Origin: Cellulosimicrobium sp. CUA-896
GTDB taxonomy: Bacteria > Actinomycetota > Actinomycetes > Actinomycetales > Cellulomonadaceae
DNA: 64,000 bases
Direction of reading: 5' to 3'
Assembly: GCF_001942335.1 (NCBI RefSeq)
Contig: NZ_MKKH01000010.1
Span: 1 to 64,000 of the forward strand
The position numbers and the translations under genes were made by a program. Below, in pieces: positions 44,603 through 54,971 of this stretch (position 1 is its first letter; each line of letters opens with the position of its first letter). Under the pieces are notes generated by a model. That model was not told where the DNA came from and did no database searches. It saw only the letters and a program-made list of their open reading frames with translations.

Positions 44603-46405
44603 ATGACCCACATCCTCTCGGCCGTGGCGTGGCCGTACGCGAACGGCCCGCGCCACATCGGTCACGTCGCAGGTTTCGGTGTCCCGTCGGACGTCTTCAG
44701 CCGGCACATGCGGATGGCGGGTCACGACGTGCTGATGGTCTCGGGGACGGACGAGCACGGGACGCCGATCCTCGTGCAGGCCGACAAGGAGGGCGTGAGC
44801 CCGCAGGCGCTGGCGGACCGGTACAACCGGGTGATCGTCGAGGATCTCCACCAGCTCGGCCTGTCCTACGACCTGTTCACGCGGACGACGACGCGCAACC
44901 ACTACGCCGTGGTGCAGGAGATGTTCCGCACGGTGCACAAGAACGGGTACATGGTCGAGCAGACGACCATGGGCGCGATCTCGCCGTCGACGGGCCGTAC
45001 GCTGCCGGACCGCTACATCGAGGGCACGTGCCCGATCTGCGGGTACGACGGCGCGCGCGGCGACCAGTGCGACAACTGCGGCAACCAGCTCGACGCGATC
45101 GACCTGATCAACCCGAAGAGCCGCATCAACGGCGAGACGCCGAAGTTCGTCGAGTCGGACCACTTCTTCCTGGACCTGCCGGCGTTCGTGGACGCGCTGG
45201 GGGACTGGCTGCGCACGCGCACGGAGTGGCGCCCGAACGTGCTGAAGTTCTCGCTGAACCTGCTCGACGACGTGCGCCCGCGCGCGATGACGCGCGACAT
45301 CGACTGGGGCATCCCGGTGCCGCTGGACGGCTGGGAGCAGAACTCGAGCAAGCGTCTGTACGTGTGGTTCGACGCGGTGATCGGCTACCTGTCGGCGTCG
45401 ATCGAGTGGGCGCGCCGCACGGGCGACCCGGAGGCGTGGCGCGCGTACTGGAACGACCCCGACGCGCGGTCGTACTACTTCATGGGCAAGGACAACATCA
45501 CGTTCCACTCCCAGATCTGGCCGGCGGAGCTGCTGGCTTACGACGGTCGGGGCAGCAAGGGCGGCACGCCGGGCGCGTACGGGAACCTCCAGCTGCCGAC
45601 GGAGGTGGTCTCGAGCGAGTTCCTCAACGTGGAGGGGCAGAAGTTCTCGTCCTCGCGCGGCGTCGTGATCTACGTGCGCGACATGCTCGCGCGCTACCAG
45701 CCGGACGCGTTCCGCTACTACGTCGCGGCGGCGGGGCCGGAGAACCAGGACGTCGACTTCACGTGGGCGGACTTCCAGCGCCGCACCAACGACGAGCTCG
45801 TCGCGGGCTGGGGCAACCTCGTGAACCGCACGGCGAACCTCGTGCACAAGAACTTCGGCGAGATCCCCGCACCCACGGAGCGGCAGCCGGTCGACGAGGG
45901 CCTGCTCGCGACGACGACGACGGCGTTCGGCCGCGTGGGCGAGCTCATCGCGACGCACCGCCAGCGCGCCGCCGTCGCGGAGGCGATGAAGACGGTCGGC
46001 GAGGTGAACAAGTACGTCTCGGACACCGAGCCGTGGAAGCTCAAGACGGACCCGGACCGGCTCGCGACGGTGCTGCACACCGTCACGCAGGCGGTGAGCG
46101 ACCTCAACACGATCCTGTCGCCGTTCCTGCCGCACTCGGCGCAGCAGGTGCACGAGGCCTTCGGGGGCACGGGCACGATCGCGCCGCAGCCGCGCATCGA
46201 GGAGGTCACGGACCTCGACGACGACTCGCGGCACTACCCGGTCATCACGGGCGACTACCGGCGCGGCGAGGGCGGCACGCTCCCGGCGTGGGAGCCGCGC
46301 CCGGTGGTGCCCGGCACGCCGGTGGGCAAGCCGTCGCCGGTGTTCACCAAGCTCGACGACTCGATCGTCGAGGAGGAGCTCGAGCGCCTGCGCGAGTCGG
46401 CCTGA
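44603..46405 (+). CDS. metG: Methionyl-tRNA synthetase
   Basis: The 600-residue product starts [20 protein letters not shown] with the HIGH-type motif, has [18 protein letters not shown], four zinc-type Cys in [38 protein letters not shown] and a KMSKS equivalent [10 protein letters not shown]. It ends without an extra tRNA-binding domain. It charges tRNA-Met for translation start and elongation. tatD follows after 2 bases, so they are co-transcribed. Intact. Confidence 0.98.
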   Translation: MTHILSAVAWPYANGPRHIGHVAGFGVPSDVFSRHMRMAGHDVLMVSGTDEHGTPILVQADKEGVSPQALADRYNRVIVEDLHQLGLSYDLFTRTTTRNHYAVVQEMFRTVHKNGYMVEQTTMGAISPSTGRTLPDRYIEGTCPICGYDGARGDQCDNCGNQLDAIDLINPKSRINGETPKFVESDHFFLDLPAFVDALGDWLRTRTEWRPNVLKFSLNLLDDVRPRAMTRDIDWGIPVPLDGWEQNSSKRLYVWFDAVIGYLSASIEWARRTGDPEAWRAYWNDPDARSYYFMGKDNITFHSQIWPAELLAYDGRGSKGGTPGAYGNLQLPTEVVSSEFLNVEGQKFSSSRGVVIYVRDMLARYQPDAFRYYVAAAGPENQDVDFTWADFQRRTNDELVAGWGNLVNRTANLVHKNFGEIPAPTERQPVDEGLLATTTTAFGRVGELIATHRQRAAVAEAMKTVGEVNKYVSDTEPWKLKTDPDRLATVLHTVTQAVSDLNTILSPFLPHSAQQVHEAFGGTGTIAPQPRIEEVTDLDDDSRHYPVITGDYRRGEGGTLPAWEPRPVVPGTPVGKPSPVFTKLDDSIVEEELERLRESA

Positions 46406-46407
46406 CG

Positions 46408-47357
46408 GTGGCGAAGCAGCGCGAGCGCGGGTGGCCGCCCGACCCGGAGCCGCTGCCGTCCCGGTGGTGGACAACCACACGCACCTCGACTCGATCGCGG
46501 ACGTCCTGCGGGACGGCGATCCCGTCCCGACGGTGGCGGAGCACCTCGCGCGCGCGGCCGCGGTCGGCGTGGACCGCGTGGTCCAGGTGGGGTGCGACCT
46601 GCCGGCCGTGCGGTGGACGGACGCCCTGCTGCGCGGTGACGCCGCGGCCTGGGGAGGGCGTCCGGACGACGCCGCGGTGGGCCGGCTGCTCGGTGCGGTC
46701 GCGATCCACCCGAACGAGGCCGTCCTGCACGGCGGCGTGCGCGAGGTGGGTCCGGACGGGCTCGAGCCCGAGCCGCAGCCCCACCACGCGACGTCGCTCG
46801 ACGACGCGGTCGTCGAGGTCGCGGCCGTCGCGCGTGCCGGCGACCGGGTGCGCGCGATCGGGGAGACGGGCATGGACCTGTTCCGCACGGGACCGCGGGG
46901 CGCGGAGGTCCAGCGCGAGGCGTTCCGCGCGCACGTCGCGCTCGCCAAGGAGCTCGGGCTCGCCCTGCAGATCCACGACCGCGACGCGCACGCGGAGGTG
47001 CTCGACGTGCTCGCGCGCGACGGCGCGCCGGAGCGCACGGTCTTCCACTGCTACTCCGGCGACGCGGCGATGGCGCGCTTCTGCGCCGCGCAGGGCTGGT
47101 ACCTGTCGTTCGCCGGCCCGGTGACGTTCCGGGCGAACGACGAGCTGCGCGCGGCGCTGCGCGAGGTCCCGCTCGGCCAGGTCCTCGTCGAGACCGACGC
47201 GCCCTACCTCACGCCGCACCCGTTCCGGGGCCGTCCCAACGCGCCGTACGTGCTGCCGGCGACCGTGCGCGCGGTCGCCGAGGCGACCGGCACGCCGCTC
47301 GACGTCGTGTGCGCGCGCGTCGCCGCGACGTCGGTCGAGGTCTACGGGCCGTGGTGA
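46408..47357 (+). CDS. tatD: TatD-family metal-dependent DNase (N-terminal frameshift)
   Basis: GTG 46408 gives AKQRERGWPPDPEPLP, then the frame slips near 46460 and continues VVDNHTHLDSIADVL. The HxH metal pair in DNHTHLD, VAIHPNEAVLHGGV, AIGETGMDLFRTGP, LALQIHDRDAHAEVL, VFHCYSGDAAMARF and LVETDAPYLTPHPFRGRPN are all TatD signatures. The enzyme is a 3'-5' exonuclease/DNase linked to repair. One lost G in CTGCCG[G]TCCCGG explains the break. Follows metG directly, as in other actinobacteria. Confidence 0.9.
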
Positions 47358-47384
47358 ATTCCGTCCGGGGGACGGCTGGGTGGT

Positions 47385-47413
47385 TTCGTCCGGGATCGCC
47401 GTTCCGCTACGGT
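47385..47413 (+). promoter_or_regulatory. Conserved promoter of rpf-like gene 2
   Basis: TTCGTC, 17 bases, TACGGT. The -10 and the following TCA/GG match the other two rpf promoters of the window, but the spacer differs. The start GTG is only about 85 bases downstream. Confidence 0.6.
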
Positions 47414-47504
47414 CAGGTCCGTGCGCCGCAGGTCGGCGCCGACCTCGACGTCGTGCCCGGTGCTTCCCGGGCGCCGATCCGCCCGCTCAGGAGGGACGAC
47501 ACGC

Positions 47505-48670
47505 GTGCTCGCACCTGACGGGACGAGGCGTCGCCGCGCGCTGCGGCTCGTGGCCCAGGGGGTCGTCGTCGTCGGGATCGTGGGGACGACCGGCGCCTTC
47601 GCGACGCTGCACAAGAGCGTCACGCTGGACCTCGACGGCGAGCTGCACGACGTGTCCGCCTACGGCCGCACGGTGGCGGAGGTGCTCGACTACCAGGACG
47701 TGGCCGTCGCGCCGCAGGACCTCGTCGAGCCGGGTCTCGCGGAGGCCGCGCACGACGGCGGCACGATCCTGGTCCGCACGAGCCGCGAGCTCGTCGTGGA
47801 GATCGACGGCCAGGAGCAGACCGTCGCGACGACGGCGCGGACGGTCGGGGAGCTCCTCGCGTCCCTGGGCCCGCGCGCCGAGGGTGCCGTGACGGACGTG
47901 TCGCGCTCCGCGACGCTCGGGCGCGAGCCGGTCCGTGTCTCCACGCTCAAGACGGTGCACGTCGCGGTGGACGGTGCGGTGCTGCCCATCACGACGTCGG
48001 AGTCGACGGTCCGCGGCGTGCTGCAGGCCGCGGGGATCGTCCTCGGCGAGGAGGACCACACCTCCGTGCCGCTCGACGCCGCGGCGGTCGACGAGATGCT
48101 CGTCCTCGTGAGCCGTGCGGCGGCGACGTCGGCGACGGTCACCGAGGTGCTGCCGTTCGCGACCCAGGAGGTCGAGGACCCGAACCTGCCGGAGGGCCAC
48201 CGCGTCGTCACGCAGACGGGTCGTGTCGGGGAGGCCGTCACGACGTACGCGGTGCAGACGCTCGGCGGCGCGGAGGTGTCCCGCACGGTCCTGACGCGCA
48301 CGGTGACGGCGGAGCCGCGCGACGAGATCATCACGATCGGCACGATGGACGTGTCGGTCTCCGTGGACCCCGGCTCGGCGCGCGCCGTCGGGCGTTCCCT
48401 CGCCGCCCAGCGCGGCTGGGGCGACGACCAGTTCGCGTGCCTCGACAAGCTGTGGACGAAGGAGTCCAACTGGCGCGTGGACGCGGACAACCCGTCGTCG
48501 AGCGCGTACGGGATCCCGCAGGCGCTGCCGGGCTCGAAGATGGCGAGCGCCGGGGCCGACTGGCGCACGAACCCGGCCACGCAGATCACATGGGGCCTCG
48601 GGTACATCGAGGGCCGCTACGGCACGCCGTGCTCGGCGTGGTCGCACTCGGTGGCCAAGGCTGGTACTGA
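47505..48670 (+). CDS. Rpf-like secreted protein 2: DUF348/G5 with APF-type C-terminus (end frameshift)
   Basis: GTG 47505 follows AGGAGGGACG. The product (about 388 residues) has a membrane anchor LVAQGVVVVGIVGTTGAFAT, DUF348-type repeats (VTLDLDGELHDVSAYGRTVA, LVVEIDGQEQTVATTARTVG, VHVAVDGAVLPITTSESTVR), a G5-like region and the C-domain DQFACLDKLWTKESNWRVDA...SSAYGIPQALPGSKMA. The last codons are shifted by a lost G at GCCAAG[G]GCTGG; corrected, it ends KGWY, like its paralog (NNWY). It follows tatD, the position where rpfB sits in other actinobacteria. Confidence 0.85.
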
Positions 48671-48691
48671 CCGCGCCACGTCCCGGCGTGC

Positions 48692-49099
48692 TCAGCGCGG
48701 CCCGCGGTCGAGCATCTCGAGGTAGTGGGGGTTCTCCATGATCCCCAGCACGTTGCCGAACGGGTCGACGACCGCCGCGGTGACGAACCCCTCACCGTTC
48801 CCGCGCTCCACGACGCCCTCGTACTCGGTCGCGCCGAGGTGGAGCAACCGGGCGAAGGTTGCGCGGACGTCGTCGACGTGCCAGTTCACGATCGCCCCGC
48901 CCGGGGCGTCCGGCTGCGGGTGCGGTGAGTACGCCCGGGCGATGATCCCGAGCTCGTCCAGGCGGTCCCCGATGCGGAACTCCACGTAGCCGCCCGGGAC
49001 CGCGTAGTACGGCTCGACGCCCAGCACCCTCGCGTACCAGGCCGCGGCGGCGTCCAGGTCGTCGGCCCACAGGTTCAGCGTCGCCATCCCTCGCAGCAT
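48692..49099 (-). CDS. VOC/glyoxalase-like dioxygenase-superfamily protein
   Basis: From ATG 49099 (or 49087) the ~135-residue product is one vicinal-oxygen-chelate unit: TLNLWADDLDAAAAWYARVL, YVEFRIGDRLDELGIIARAY, IVNWHVDDVRATFARLLHLG and FVTAAVVDPFGNVLGIMENP. Such proteins bind small molecules or metals and often pair with WYL regulators. Divergent from a YafY-type WYL regulator with an inverted repeat between them, so it is probably the regulator's target. Confidence 0.85.
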   Translation of the reverse strand: MLRGMATLNLWADDLDAAAAWYARVLGVEPYYAVPGGYVEFRIGDRLDELGIIARAYSPHPQPDAPGGAIVNWHVDDVRATFARLLHLGATEYEGVVERGNGEGFVTAAVVDPFGNVLGIMENPHYLEMLDRGPR

Positions 49100-49190
49100 G
49101 GTCGTCCCTCTCGTCCTCGGTCGGCCGGCGGGGCGGTGTCCCGGCGGCGGGCCCCCCGGCGGGGCCGTCTCCTCGACGGTACGAGCCGTC

Positions 49191-49209
49191 GCGGAACGTG
49201 CGGTTCCGC
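49191..49209. promoter_or_regulatory. Inverted-repeat operator between VOC and WYL genes
   Basis: GCGGAAC-N5-GTTCCGC is a perfect 7-bp dyad within the 124-base divergent intergenic region. It lies 15 bases before the regulator's GTG, a usual place for autoregulation. Binding is inferred. Confidence 0.55.
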
Positions 49210-49223
49210 ATGGCCGGCGACGG

Positions 49224-50267
49224 GTGAAGACTGAGACGGTGCTCGACACCTCGGTCCGCTTGCTGCGGCTGCTCGCCCTGCTGCCGACGCGCGCGGCGTG
49301 GTCGGGGCCCGAGCTCGCGGACCGCCTCGGCGTGACGACGCGCACGGTCCGCAACGACGTCGAACGCCTGCGGCTCCTGGGCTACCAGGTGCTGTCGGCG
49401 CCCGGTGCCGCCGGCGGGTACCGGCTGGGCGCCGGGTCCGCGCTGCCGCCCCTCCTCCTCGACGACGACGAGGCGACGGCCGTCGCCCTGTCGCTGCGGG
49501 CGGCGACCGGCGGGACGGTGGCCGGGGCCGAGGAGGCATCGCTGCGCGCCCTCACGAAGCTCGACGCCGTGCTGCCCGCGCGGCTGCGCGCCCGCGCGGA
49601 CGCCCTGCGGACGGCGGTGGTGAGCGTCCCCGCCGGTGGCCCGTCCGTCGACCCGCAGGCCCTCGCCGACGTGGCGACGGCCGTGCGGGACCGGCGAGGC
49701 CTCCGGCTGGAGTACCGCACGCACGACGGACGGACGGACGTGCGCACCGTGGAGCCGCACCGTCTCGTCCACGTCGGGCGCCGGTGGTACCTGCTCGCGT
49801 TCGACACCGGCCGCGACGACTGGCGCACCTTCCGGATGGACCGCCTGCGGCTGCGCACGCCCGGCGGGCCGCGGTTTGGCCCCCGCGAGGTCCCCGGTGG
49901 TGACGCGGTCGCCCACGTCCTGCGCGGCGTCGGCTCCGTGGCGTGGGAGCACCCCGCACGGGTGCGCCTGCACGCTCCTGCGGCCGCGATGGCTGCCCGC
50001 CTCACGCCCGCGGCCGGGGTGCTGACGGACGACGGCCCCGACGCGTGCGTCCTGGAGACGGGAGGGGCGTCGCTCGCGAACCTCGTGGGGTTCTTGCTCA
50101 GCCTGGAGGTGGAGCTCACCGTGCTCGACCCGCCCGCGCTGCGCGAGACCCTCGCGAGCGCGGGGGAGCGCGCAGCGCGGGCGTCACGCGCTGTGCGCGC
50201 TGGTGAAGAGGCGGTGGAGAACGCTACGACATTCACGTCGAAAAACGGACAGAACCTACTATCCTAG
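49224..50267 (+). CDS. HTH/WYL-domain transcriptional regulator (YafY type)
   Basis: GTG 49224 (alternative 49239) starts KTETVLDTSVRLLRLLALLP. The N-terminal winged helix (GPELADRLGVTTRTVRNDVE, RLGYQ-like wing ending GGYRLG) is followed by a helical linker, the WYL domain (LRLEYRTHDGRTDVRTVEPH, RRWYLLAFDTGRDDWRTFRM) and a WCX-type C-terminal extension. Such proteins repress or activate adjacent genes on binding nucleotides or other ligands. Divergent to the VOC gene. The last residues run close to the rpfB promoter at 50279. Confidence 0.9.
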   Translation: MKTETVLDTSVRLLRLLALLPTRAAWSGPELADRLGVTTRTVRNDVERLRLLGYQVLSAPGAAGGYRLGAGSALPPLLLDDDEATAVALSLRAATGGTVAGAEEASLRALTKLDAVLPARLRARADALRTAVVSVPAGGPSVDPQALADVATAVRDRRGLRLEYRTHDGRTDVRTVEPHRLVHVGRRWYLLAFDTGRDDWRTFRMDRLRLRTPGGPRFGPREVPGGDAVAHVLRGVGSVAWEHPARVRLHAPAAAMAARLTPAAGVLTDDGPDACVLETGGASLANLVGFLLSLEVELTVLDPPALRETLASAGERAARASRAVRAGEEAVENATTFTSKNGQNLLS

Positions 50268-50278
50268 CGCCGCCACGG

Positions 50279-50307
50279 TTGGTCTTCGATAACGGATCGG
50301 TTACGGT
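50279..50307 (+). promoter_or_regulatory. Conserved promoter of rpfB
   Basis: TTGGTC, 17 bases, TACGGT. The spacer CGATAACGGATCGG matches that of the first rpf-like gene except for one base and forms TAAC-N-GATC-N-GTTA, a dyad that could bind a regulator. About 200 bases of leader precede the start. Both leaders share GCCGGATCGGCC-type and GAGGCGCC segments. Confidence 0.7.
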
Positions 50308-50509
50308 CGAACGTCGCTGGTGCGCGAGCGGCGCCGTCGTGAGCCCTTCCCGGGGCCTCGTCGGTCCCGCGCCGCACGGGCGACGCGCCACCGTCGGGCC
50401 CTGGGGAAGGGGTGTCGAGGAGGCGCCGGCAGCCGGATCGGCCGCTCGAGACCCGTGACGTGCACCGCGGTGCGCGCCCGGGGAGGCGCACGTCGCCGTC
50501 GAGCACGCC

Positions 50510-51937
50510 GTGCCCGGGAATGACGACGACTGGACCCGAGTGAAGAACCCCTTCCACCGGACCGCGCACGCGGCCGGCGCGCCCGAGGGCGCCGAGACCC
50601 AGAACCTCGACCTCACCGACCCCGCCGCCGAGGGCCCCGCCGGCCCCGCGGCCACCACGACGGCACGCCGCCGTCGCCGCTGGCCCCTCGTGGCCGGCTC
50701 CACCGCCGTCGTGCTCCTCGCGACGGGCGCCGTCGCGTACGGCAACGCGCGCAAGACCGTCGAGCTCGACGTCGACGGCCAGATCACCACCGTCACGACC
50801 TTCGCCGGCTCCGTCGAGGGCCTGCTCGAGGAGCAGGGCGTCGCGGTCGGCGAGCGCGACCAGGTCGTCCCCGACGCGGACGCCGCGCTGCGCGGCGGCT
50901 CCGACGTCGTCGTGCGGTACGGGCGCGAGGTGCCCGTGCAGGTCGACGGCTCGCAGACCTCCGTCTGGCTCACCGCGCTCGACGCGGAGGAGGCCCTGGA
51001 CACCCTCGGCTCGCGGGGCAGCGACGTGCGCCTCGTCGCGTCGCGCTCGGGCGAGCGGGCCTCGCTGCCGATCCGTCTCGACGTGGACGGCCCCGTGCAC
51101 GTGGTCGCCGACGGCGAGACGCAGGTCGCGCCCGACGGCAGCGTCGGCATCGACGCCATCCTCGAGCAGCAGGGCGTCGAGCTCGGCGAGCTCGACCGCG
51201 TGCACGTCGCGAAGAGCGACGCGGTCGCCGCCGCCCCCGCCTCCGCGGAGACGGCCGGCGACGAGACGGCCACGGCGGACGAGACCGCGGCCGGCGACGA
51301 GACGGCGACCGCGGACGACGAGGCCGAGGTCTCGCTCGTCGTGCAGCGCGTGAAGGTCGAGGAGGTGCCGACGACCGAGCCGGTGCCGTTCGAGACCGTC
51401 ACCGAGGAGGACCCGAACCGCTTCGAGGACCTCGAGCAGGTCGTGAAGCAGGAGGGCGTCGAGGGCGTCCACACGACCGTCCACCGCGTCACGACGGTCG
51501 ACGGCGTGGAGGAGTCCCGCGAGCTCGTCTCGGACGGCGTCACCACCCCGCCCGTGTCGAAGATCCTCGTCCAGGGCACCAAGGAGCGACCCGAGCCCGA
51601 GCCCGAGCCGGAGCCCGCGGCGCAGCCGCGCGCCTCGTCGAGCGGCTCGTCCAGCGGCAGCTCGGCCGCGCCCGCCCCGGCGGACCTCGGCTCGGCGCCC
51701 CCCGGCGTGTGGGCCCAGCTCGCGCAGTGCGAGTCGGGCGGCAACCCCGCGACGAACACGGGCAACGGCTACTACGGCCTGTACCAGTTCTCGCTGCCCA
51801 CCTGGCAGGCGATGGGCGGCTCCGGTCTGCCGTCGGAGGCCTCGGCCGCCGAGCAGACGCAGCGCGCCCAGGCGCTCCAGGCCCAGTCGGGCTGGGGCCA
51901 GTGGCCCGCGTGCGCCCGCAAGCTCGGGCTGCTCTGA
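50510..51937 (+). CDS. rpfB: Resuscitation-promoting factor RpfB
   Basis: From GTG 50510 (alternative 50540) the 475-residue product has an anchor [23 protein letters not shown]348 repeats ([60 protein letters not shown]), a Glu/Ala/Thr repeat linker, a G5 domain ([20 protein letters not shown]) and the canonical Rpf lysozyme-like domain at the end ([39 protein letters not shown]). The catalytic Glu is in QCESGG. Rpf proteins cleave peptidoglycan and wake dormant cells. It precedes rsmA-ispE, the standard synteny. Intact. Confidence 0.95.
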   Translation: MPGNDDDWTRVKNPFHRTAHAAGAPEGAETQNLDLTDPAAEGPAGPAATTTARRRRRWPLVAGSTAVVLLATGAVAYGNARKTVELDVDGQITTVTTFAGSVEGLLEEQGVAVGERDQVVPDADAALRGGSDVVVRYGREVPVQVDGSQTSVWLTALDAEEALDTLGSRGSDVRLVASRSGERASLPIRLDVDGPVHVVADGETQVAPDGSVGIDAILEQQGVELGELDRVHVAKSDAVAAAPASAETAGDETATADETAAGDETATADDEAEVSLVVQRVKVEEVPTTEPVPFETVTEEDPNRFEDLEQVVKQEGVEGVHTTVHRVTTVDGVEESRELVSDGVTTPPVSKILVQGTKERPEPEPEPEPAAQPRASSSGSSSGSSAAPAPADLGSAPPGVWAQLAQCESGGNPATNTGNGYYGLYQFSLPTWQAMGGSGLPSEASAAEQTQRAQALQAQSGWGQWPACARKLGLL

Positions 51938-51995
51938 GCGAGCCTCGAGGGGAGCGGCCGACCGAGCCGGTAGGCAGTCGGTAGGCTCTGCCCCC

Positions 51996-52895
51996 ATGAA
52001 CGACACCAGAGGCGCCCTGCTGGGTCCGGCCGAGATTCGCGACCTGGCAGGGCGCCTCGGCGTGCGCCCGACGAAGACGCTCGGCCAGAACTTCGTGCAC
52101 GACGGCGGCACCGTGCGCAAGATCGTGCGCACCGCCGACGTGCAGCCCGGTGAGCGCGTCGTCGAGATCGGGCCCGGTCTCGGCTCCCTGACGCTCGGCC
52201 TGCTCGAGGCGGGGGCGAGCGTCGTCGCCGTCGAGATCGACCCCGTGCTCGCGGGCCGCCTCCCGACGACGGTCGCCGCGCACGTCCCGGACGTCGGCGA
52301 CCGGCTCGAGGTCGTCGGCGCCGACGCGCTCGAGGTGACGTCGCTGCCGGGCGAGCCTCCCACCGCGCTCGTCGCGAACCTGCCCTACAACGTCGCGGTC
52401 CCGGTGCTGCTCACGTTCCTCGAGCGCTTCGACTCCCTGGAGCGCGTGCTCGTCATGGTCCAGGCCGAGGTCGCGGACCGGCTCGCCGCGCAGCCCGGCA
52501 GCCGCACGTACGGCGTGCCGTCCGTCAAGGCCGCCTGGTACGTCTCCGCGCGCCGCGCCGGCACGATCGGCCGCGCCGTGTTCTGGCCCGTGCCGAACGT
52601 CGACTCGGCGCTCGTCGCGCTGGAGCGGCGCGACCCGCCCGCGACGACCGCGTCGCGCGAGCAGGTGTTCGCCGTCGTCGACGCGGCGTTCGCCCAGCGC
52701 CGCAAGATGCTGCGCTCCGCGCTCGCGGGCGTCGCCGGGTCGTCGACGGCGGCCGCCGCCGCGCTCGAGGCGGCCGGCGTGGACCCGCAGGCCCGGGGGG
52801 AGACGCTCGACGTCGCCGCCTTCGCCCGGATCGCCGAGCACCTGGACGTCTCCCCGCGCGCCCGCGGCGCGCGACCTGGCACAGTGGACGCGTGA
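51996..52895 (+). CDS. rsmA: 16S rRNA dimethyladenosine transferase
   Basis: The 299-residue product from ATG 51996 has the KsgA marks [74 protein letters not shown] (NLPY catalytic motif) and [19 protein letters not shown]. It dimethylates A1518/A1519 in 16S rRNA. Its stop overlaps the ispE start (GTGA at 52892), so they are coupled. Intact. Confidence 0.97.
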   Translation: MNDTRGALLGPAEIRDLAGRLGVRPTKTLGQNFVHDGGTVRKIVRTADVQPGERVVEIGPGLGSLTLGLLEAGASVVAVEIDPVLAGRLPTTVAAHVPDVGDRLEVVGADALEVTSLPGEPPTALVANLPYNVAVPVLLTFLERFDSLERVLVMVQAEVADRLAAQPGSRTYGVPSVKAAWYVSARRAGTIGRAVFWPVPNVDSALVALERRDPPATTASREQVFAVVDAAFAQRRKMLRSALAGVAGSSTAAAAALEAAGVDPQARGETLDVAAFARIAEHLDVSPRARGARPGTVDA

Positions 52896-53826
52896 GCTCC
52901 CACCTCGCCGCCGCGCCGGAGCCGTTCGTGCGGGTGCGGGCGCGGGCAAGGTCAACCTCTCGCTGCAGGTCGGGCCGCTGCAGGACGACGGCTACCACCC
53001 GCTCGTGACGATCTTCCAGGCCGTCGGGCTGAGCGAGGAGGTCATCGCGCACCAGGTGCCGCCCGGCGCCGGGACCTCGCTGACGGTCGACGGGCTGCAG
53101 GCCGACGTCGTCCCCGCCGACGCGACGAACCTCGCGTGGCGCGCCGCCGAGGCGCTCGCCCGGCACGTCGGGATCGATCCCGACGTGCGCCTCCAGGTCG
53201 TCAAGGGCGTCCCCGTCGCGGGCGGCATGGCCGGCGGGTCCGCGGACGCCGCGGCGGCGCTCGTCGCGTGCGACACGCTCTGGGAGACCGGGCTGCCGCG
53301 CGCCGAGCTCGCGCGCCTCGCGTCCGGGCTGGGCGCCGACGTCGCGTTCGGCCTCGTGGGTCACACCGCCGTCGGCACGGGCCGCGGCGACGTGCTCACG
53401 CCCGCGATGACGCGGGGGGAGTTCCACTGGGTGTTCGCGGTGCAGGCGGAGGGGTTGTCCACGCCGGAGGTGTACCGGGCGTTCGACGAGACCGTCGGCG
53501 GCACCGAGCCGGAGCTCGGCGACGACACGGCGCTCATGCAGGCCCTGCGCGCCGGGGACGCCGTGGGGCTGGGCCGGGCGCTGCACAACGACCTCGAGGC
53601 GGCCGCGCTCGCGCTGCGCCCGGAGCTCGCGCGCACCCTCGCCGTCGCGCGCGAGGCGGACGCGCTCGGCGCGATCGTGTCCGGGTCGGGGCCGACCGTC
53701 GCCGCCCTCGCCCGCAGCCGTCAGCACGCGCTCGCGATCGCGGCCGCTTGGACCGCCGCCGACGCGTGCGACAGCGTGTGGTGCACGACGGCACCCGCGC
53801 CGGGCGCGCGCGTCGTCGCGCACTGA
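52892..53826 (+). CDS. ispE: 4-diphosphocytidyl-2-C-methyl-D-erythritol kinase (frameshifted start)
   Basis: GTG 52892 reads [16 protein letters not shown], then the frame changes near 52945 (GCGC[C]GGGC, one lost C) and continues [24 protein letters not shown]-kinase marks: the ATP loop [39 protein letters not shown] and [14 protein letters not shown]. It phosphorylates CDP-ME in the MEP isoprenoid pathway. Essential in actinobacteria, so the break is most likely a sequence error. Coupled to rsmA. Confidence 0.93.
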
Positions 53827-53860
53827 GCCCGGCCGCCTCGCGAGGCGCGACGTCGCGCGG

Positions 53861-54913
53861 TCAGCGGCCCAGGTGCGTGCGCAGCCACGCGCGCTGGCGC
53901 GGGAAGCGGTACCCCTGCCCGCCCTCGTGGTCGTTGAAGCGGTAGACGTCGATCTCCCGCGTGCCGGGGACCCCGCCCGGACGGGCGCCGGGACGTCCTG
54001 ACGCCCGAGCGCCCCAGGCGTCGTACGCGGCGTACACGGTCGACGGCGGGCACGTCGCGTCCCGGAGCGCCACGGAGAAGAGCGCGGGCACGGTGGCCCG
54101 CCGCGCGAGCAGGGCGACGTCGACGTACGACAGCGTGCGGAACACCGTCTCCTCCGCGCCGCGGTGCACCGCGAGGTAGCGGCAGACCTCTCCGTACGGG
54201 TCCCGGTCGGTGAGGTCGACGGCGCGCCGGAAGTGCGAGAGGAACGGGACGTCGGGCATGGCCGCCGCGACGTCGCCGACGAGGGCGGCGACCGCGATCG
54301 TGATGCCGCCGCCCTGGCTGATGCCGGTCACCGCGACACGGGCGGGGTCGATCCCGGGCAGCGAGCGGACGGCGTCGACGGCGCGCACGCCGTCGGTGTA
54401 GACGCGACGGTAGTAGTGGTCGTGCGGGTCCTCGATGCCGCGGGTGAGGAAACCGGGCGCCGCGGGCCCCGCGCCGACCGGGTCCGGGGTGCCGCCCCCG
54501 GTGCCCCAGCCGCTGCCCTGGCCGCGCGTGTCGACCACGAGGTGCGCGAACCCGGCGCTCGCCCACGTCAGGTGCTCGTGCGGCAGGCCGCGCCCGCCGC
54601 CGTACCCGAGGAACTCCACGACGGCGGGGAGTCGAGCCGCGTCGCCGGCGTCGGCCGCCCGGGCGGCTGCGGCCGGCCGCACGAGCCACGCCCGGACCGG
54701 GTGCCCGCCGAAGCCGGGGAACGTCACGTCGTCGACGTCGACGAGGTCGAGACCGGCGTCGACGCGCTCGAGGCGGACCGTCGCGGCCGGGTCACCGCCC
54801 GCCTCGCGCGACTCGGCGAGCGTCGACGCCCAGAACGCGTCGAGGTCGTCCGGCTCCTCGATCACGGGGGAGTAGGTCTCGAGCTCGGCGAGGGGCAGGT
54901 CGAACAGCGGCAC
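53861..54913 (-). CDS. Acetyl-xylan esterase / cephalosporin-C deacetylase (CE7)
   Basis: The 350-residue product starts PLFDLPLAELETYSPVIEEP, the CE7 opening, and has the RGQGSGWG motif in VVDTRGQGSGWGTGGGTPDP, the nucleophile Ser in VAVTGISQGGGITIAVAAL, and a late Asp/His pair ALRDATCPPSTVYAAYDAWG and RFNDHEGGQGYRFP. CE7 enzymes remove acetyl groups from xylo-oligosaccharides and cephalosporins inside the cell. Converges with ispE. Intact. Confidence 0.93.
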   Translation of the reverse strand: MPLFDLPLAELETYSPVIEEPDDLDAFWASTLAESREAGGDPAATVRLERVDAGLDLVDVDDVTFPGFGGHPVRAWLVRPAAAARAADAGDAARLPAVVEFLGYGGGRGLPHEHLTWASAGFAHLVVDTRGQGSGWGTGGGTPDPVGAGPAAPGFLTRGIEDPHDHYYRRVYTDGVRAVDAVRSLPGIDPARVAVTGISQGGGITIAVAALVGDVAAAMPDVPFLSHFRRAVDLTDRDPYGEVCRYLAVHRGAEETVFRTLSYVDVALLARRATVPALFSVALRDATCPPSTVYAAYDAWGARASGRPGARPGGVPGTREIDVYRFNDHEGGQGYRFPRQRAWLRTHLGR

Positions 54914-54971
54914 GCCAGGACCCTACCGGCTCGTTTCCCGCCCACGCCGGGCGACGCCTAGGCTCGACGGC

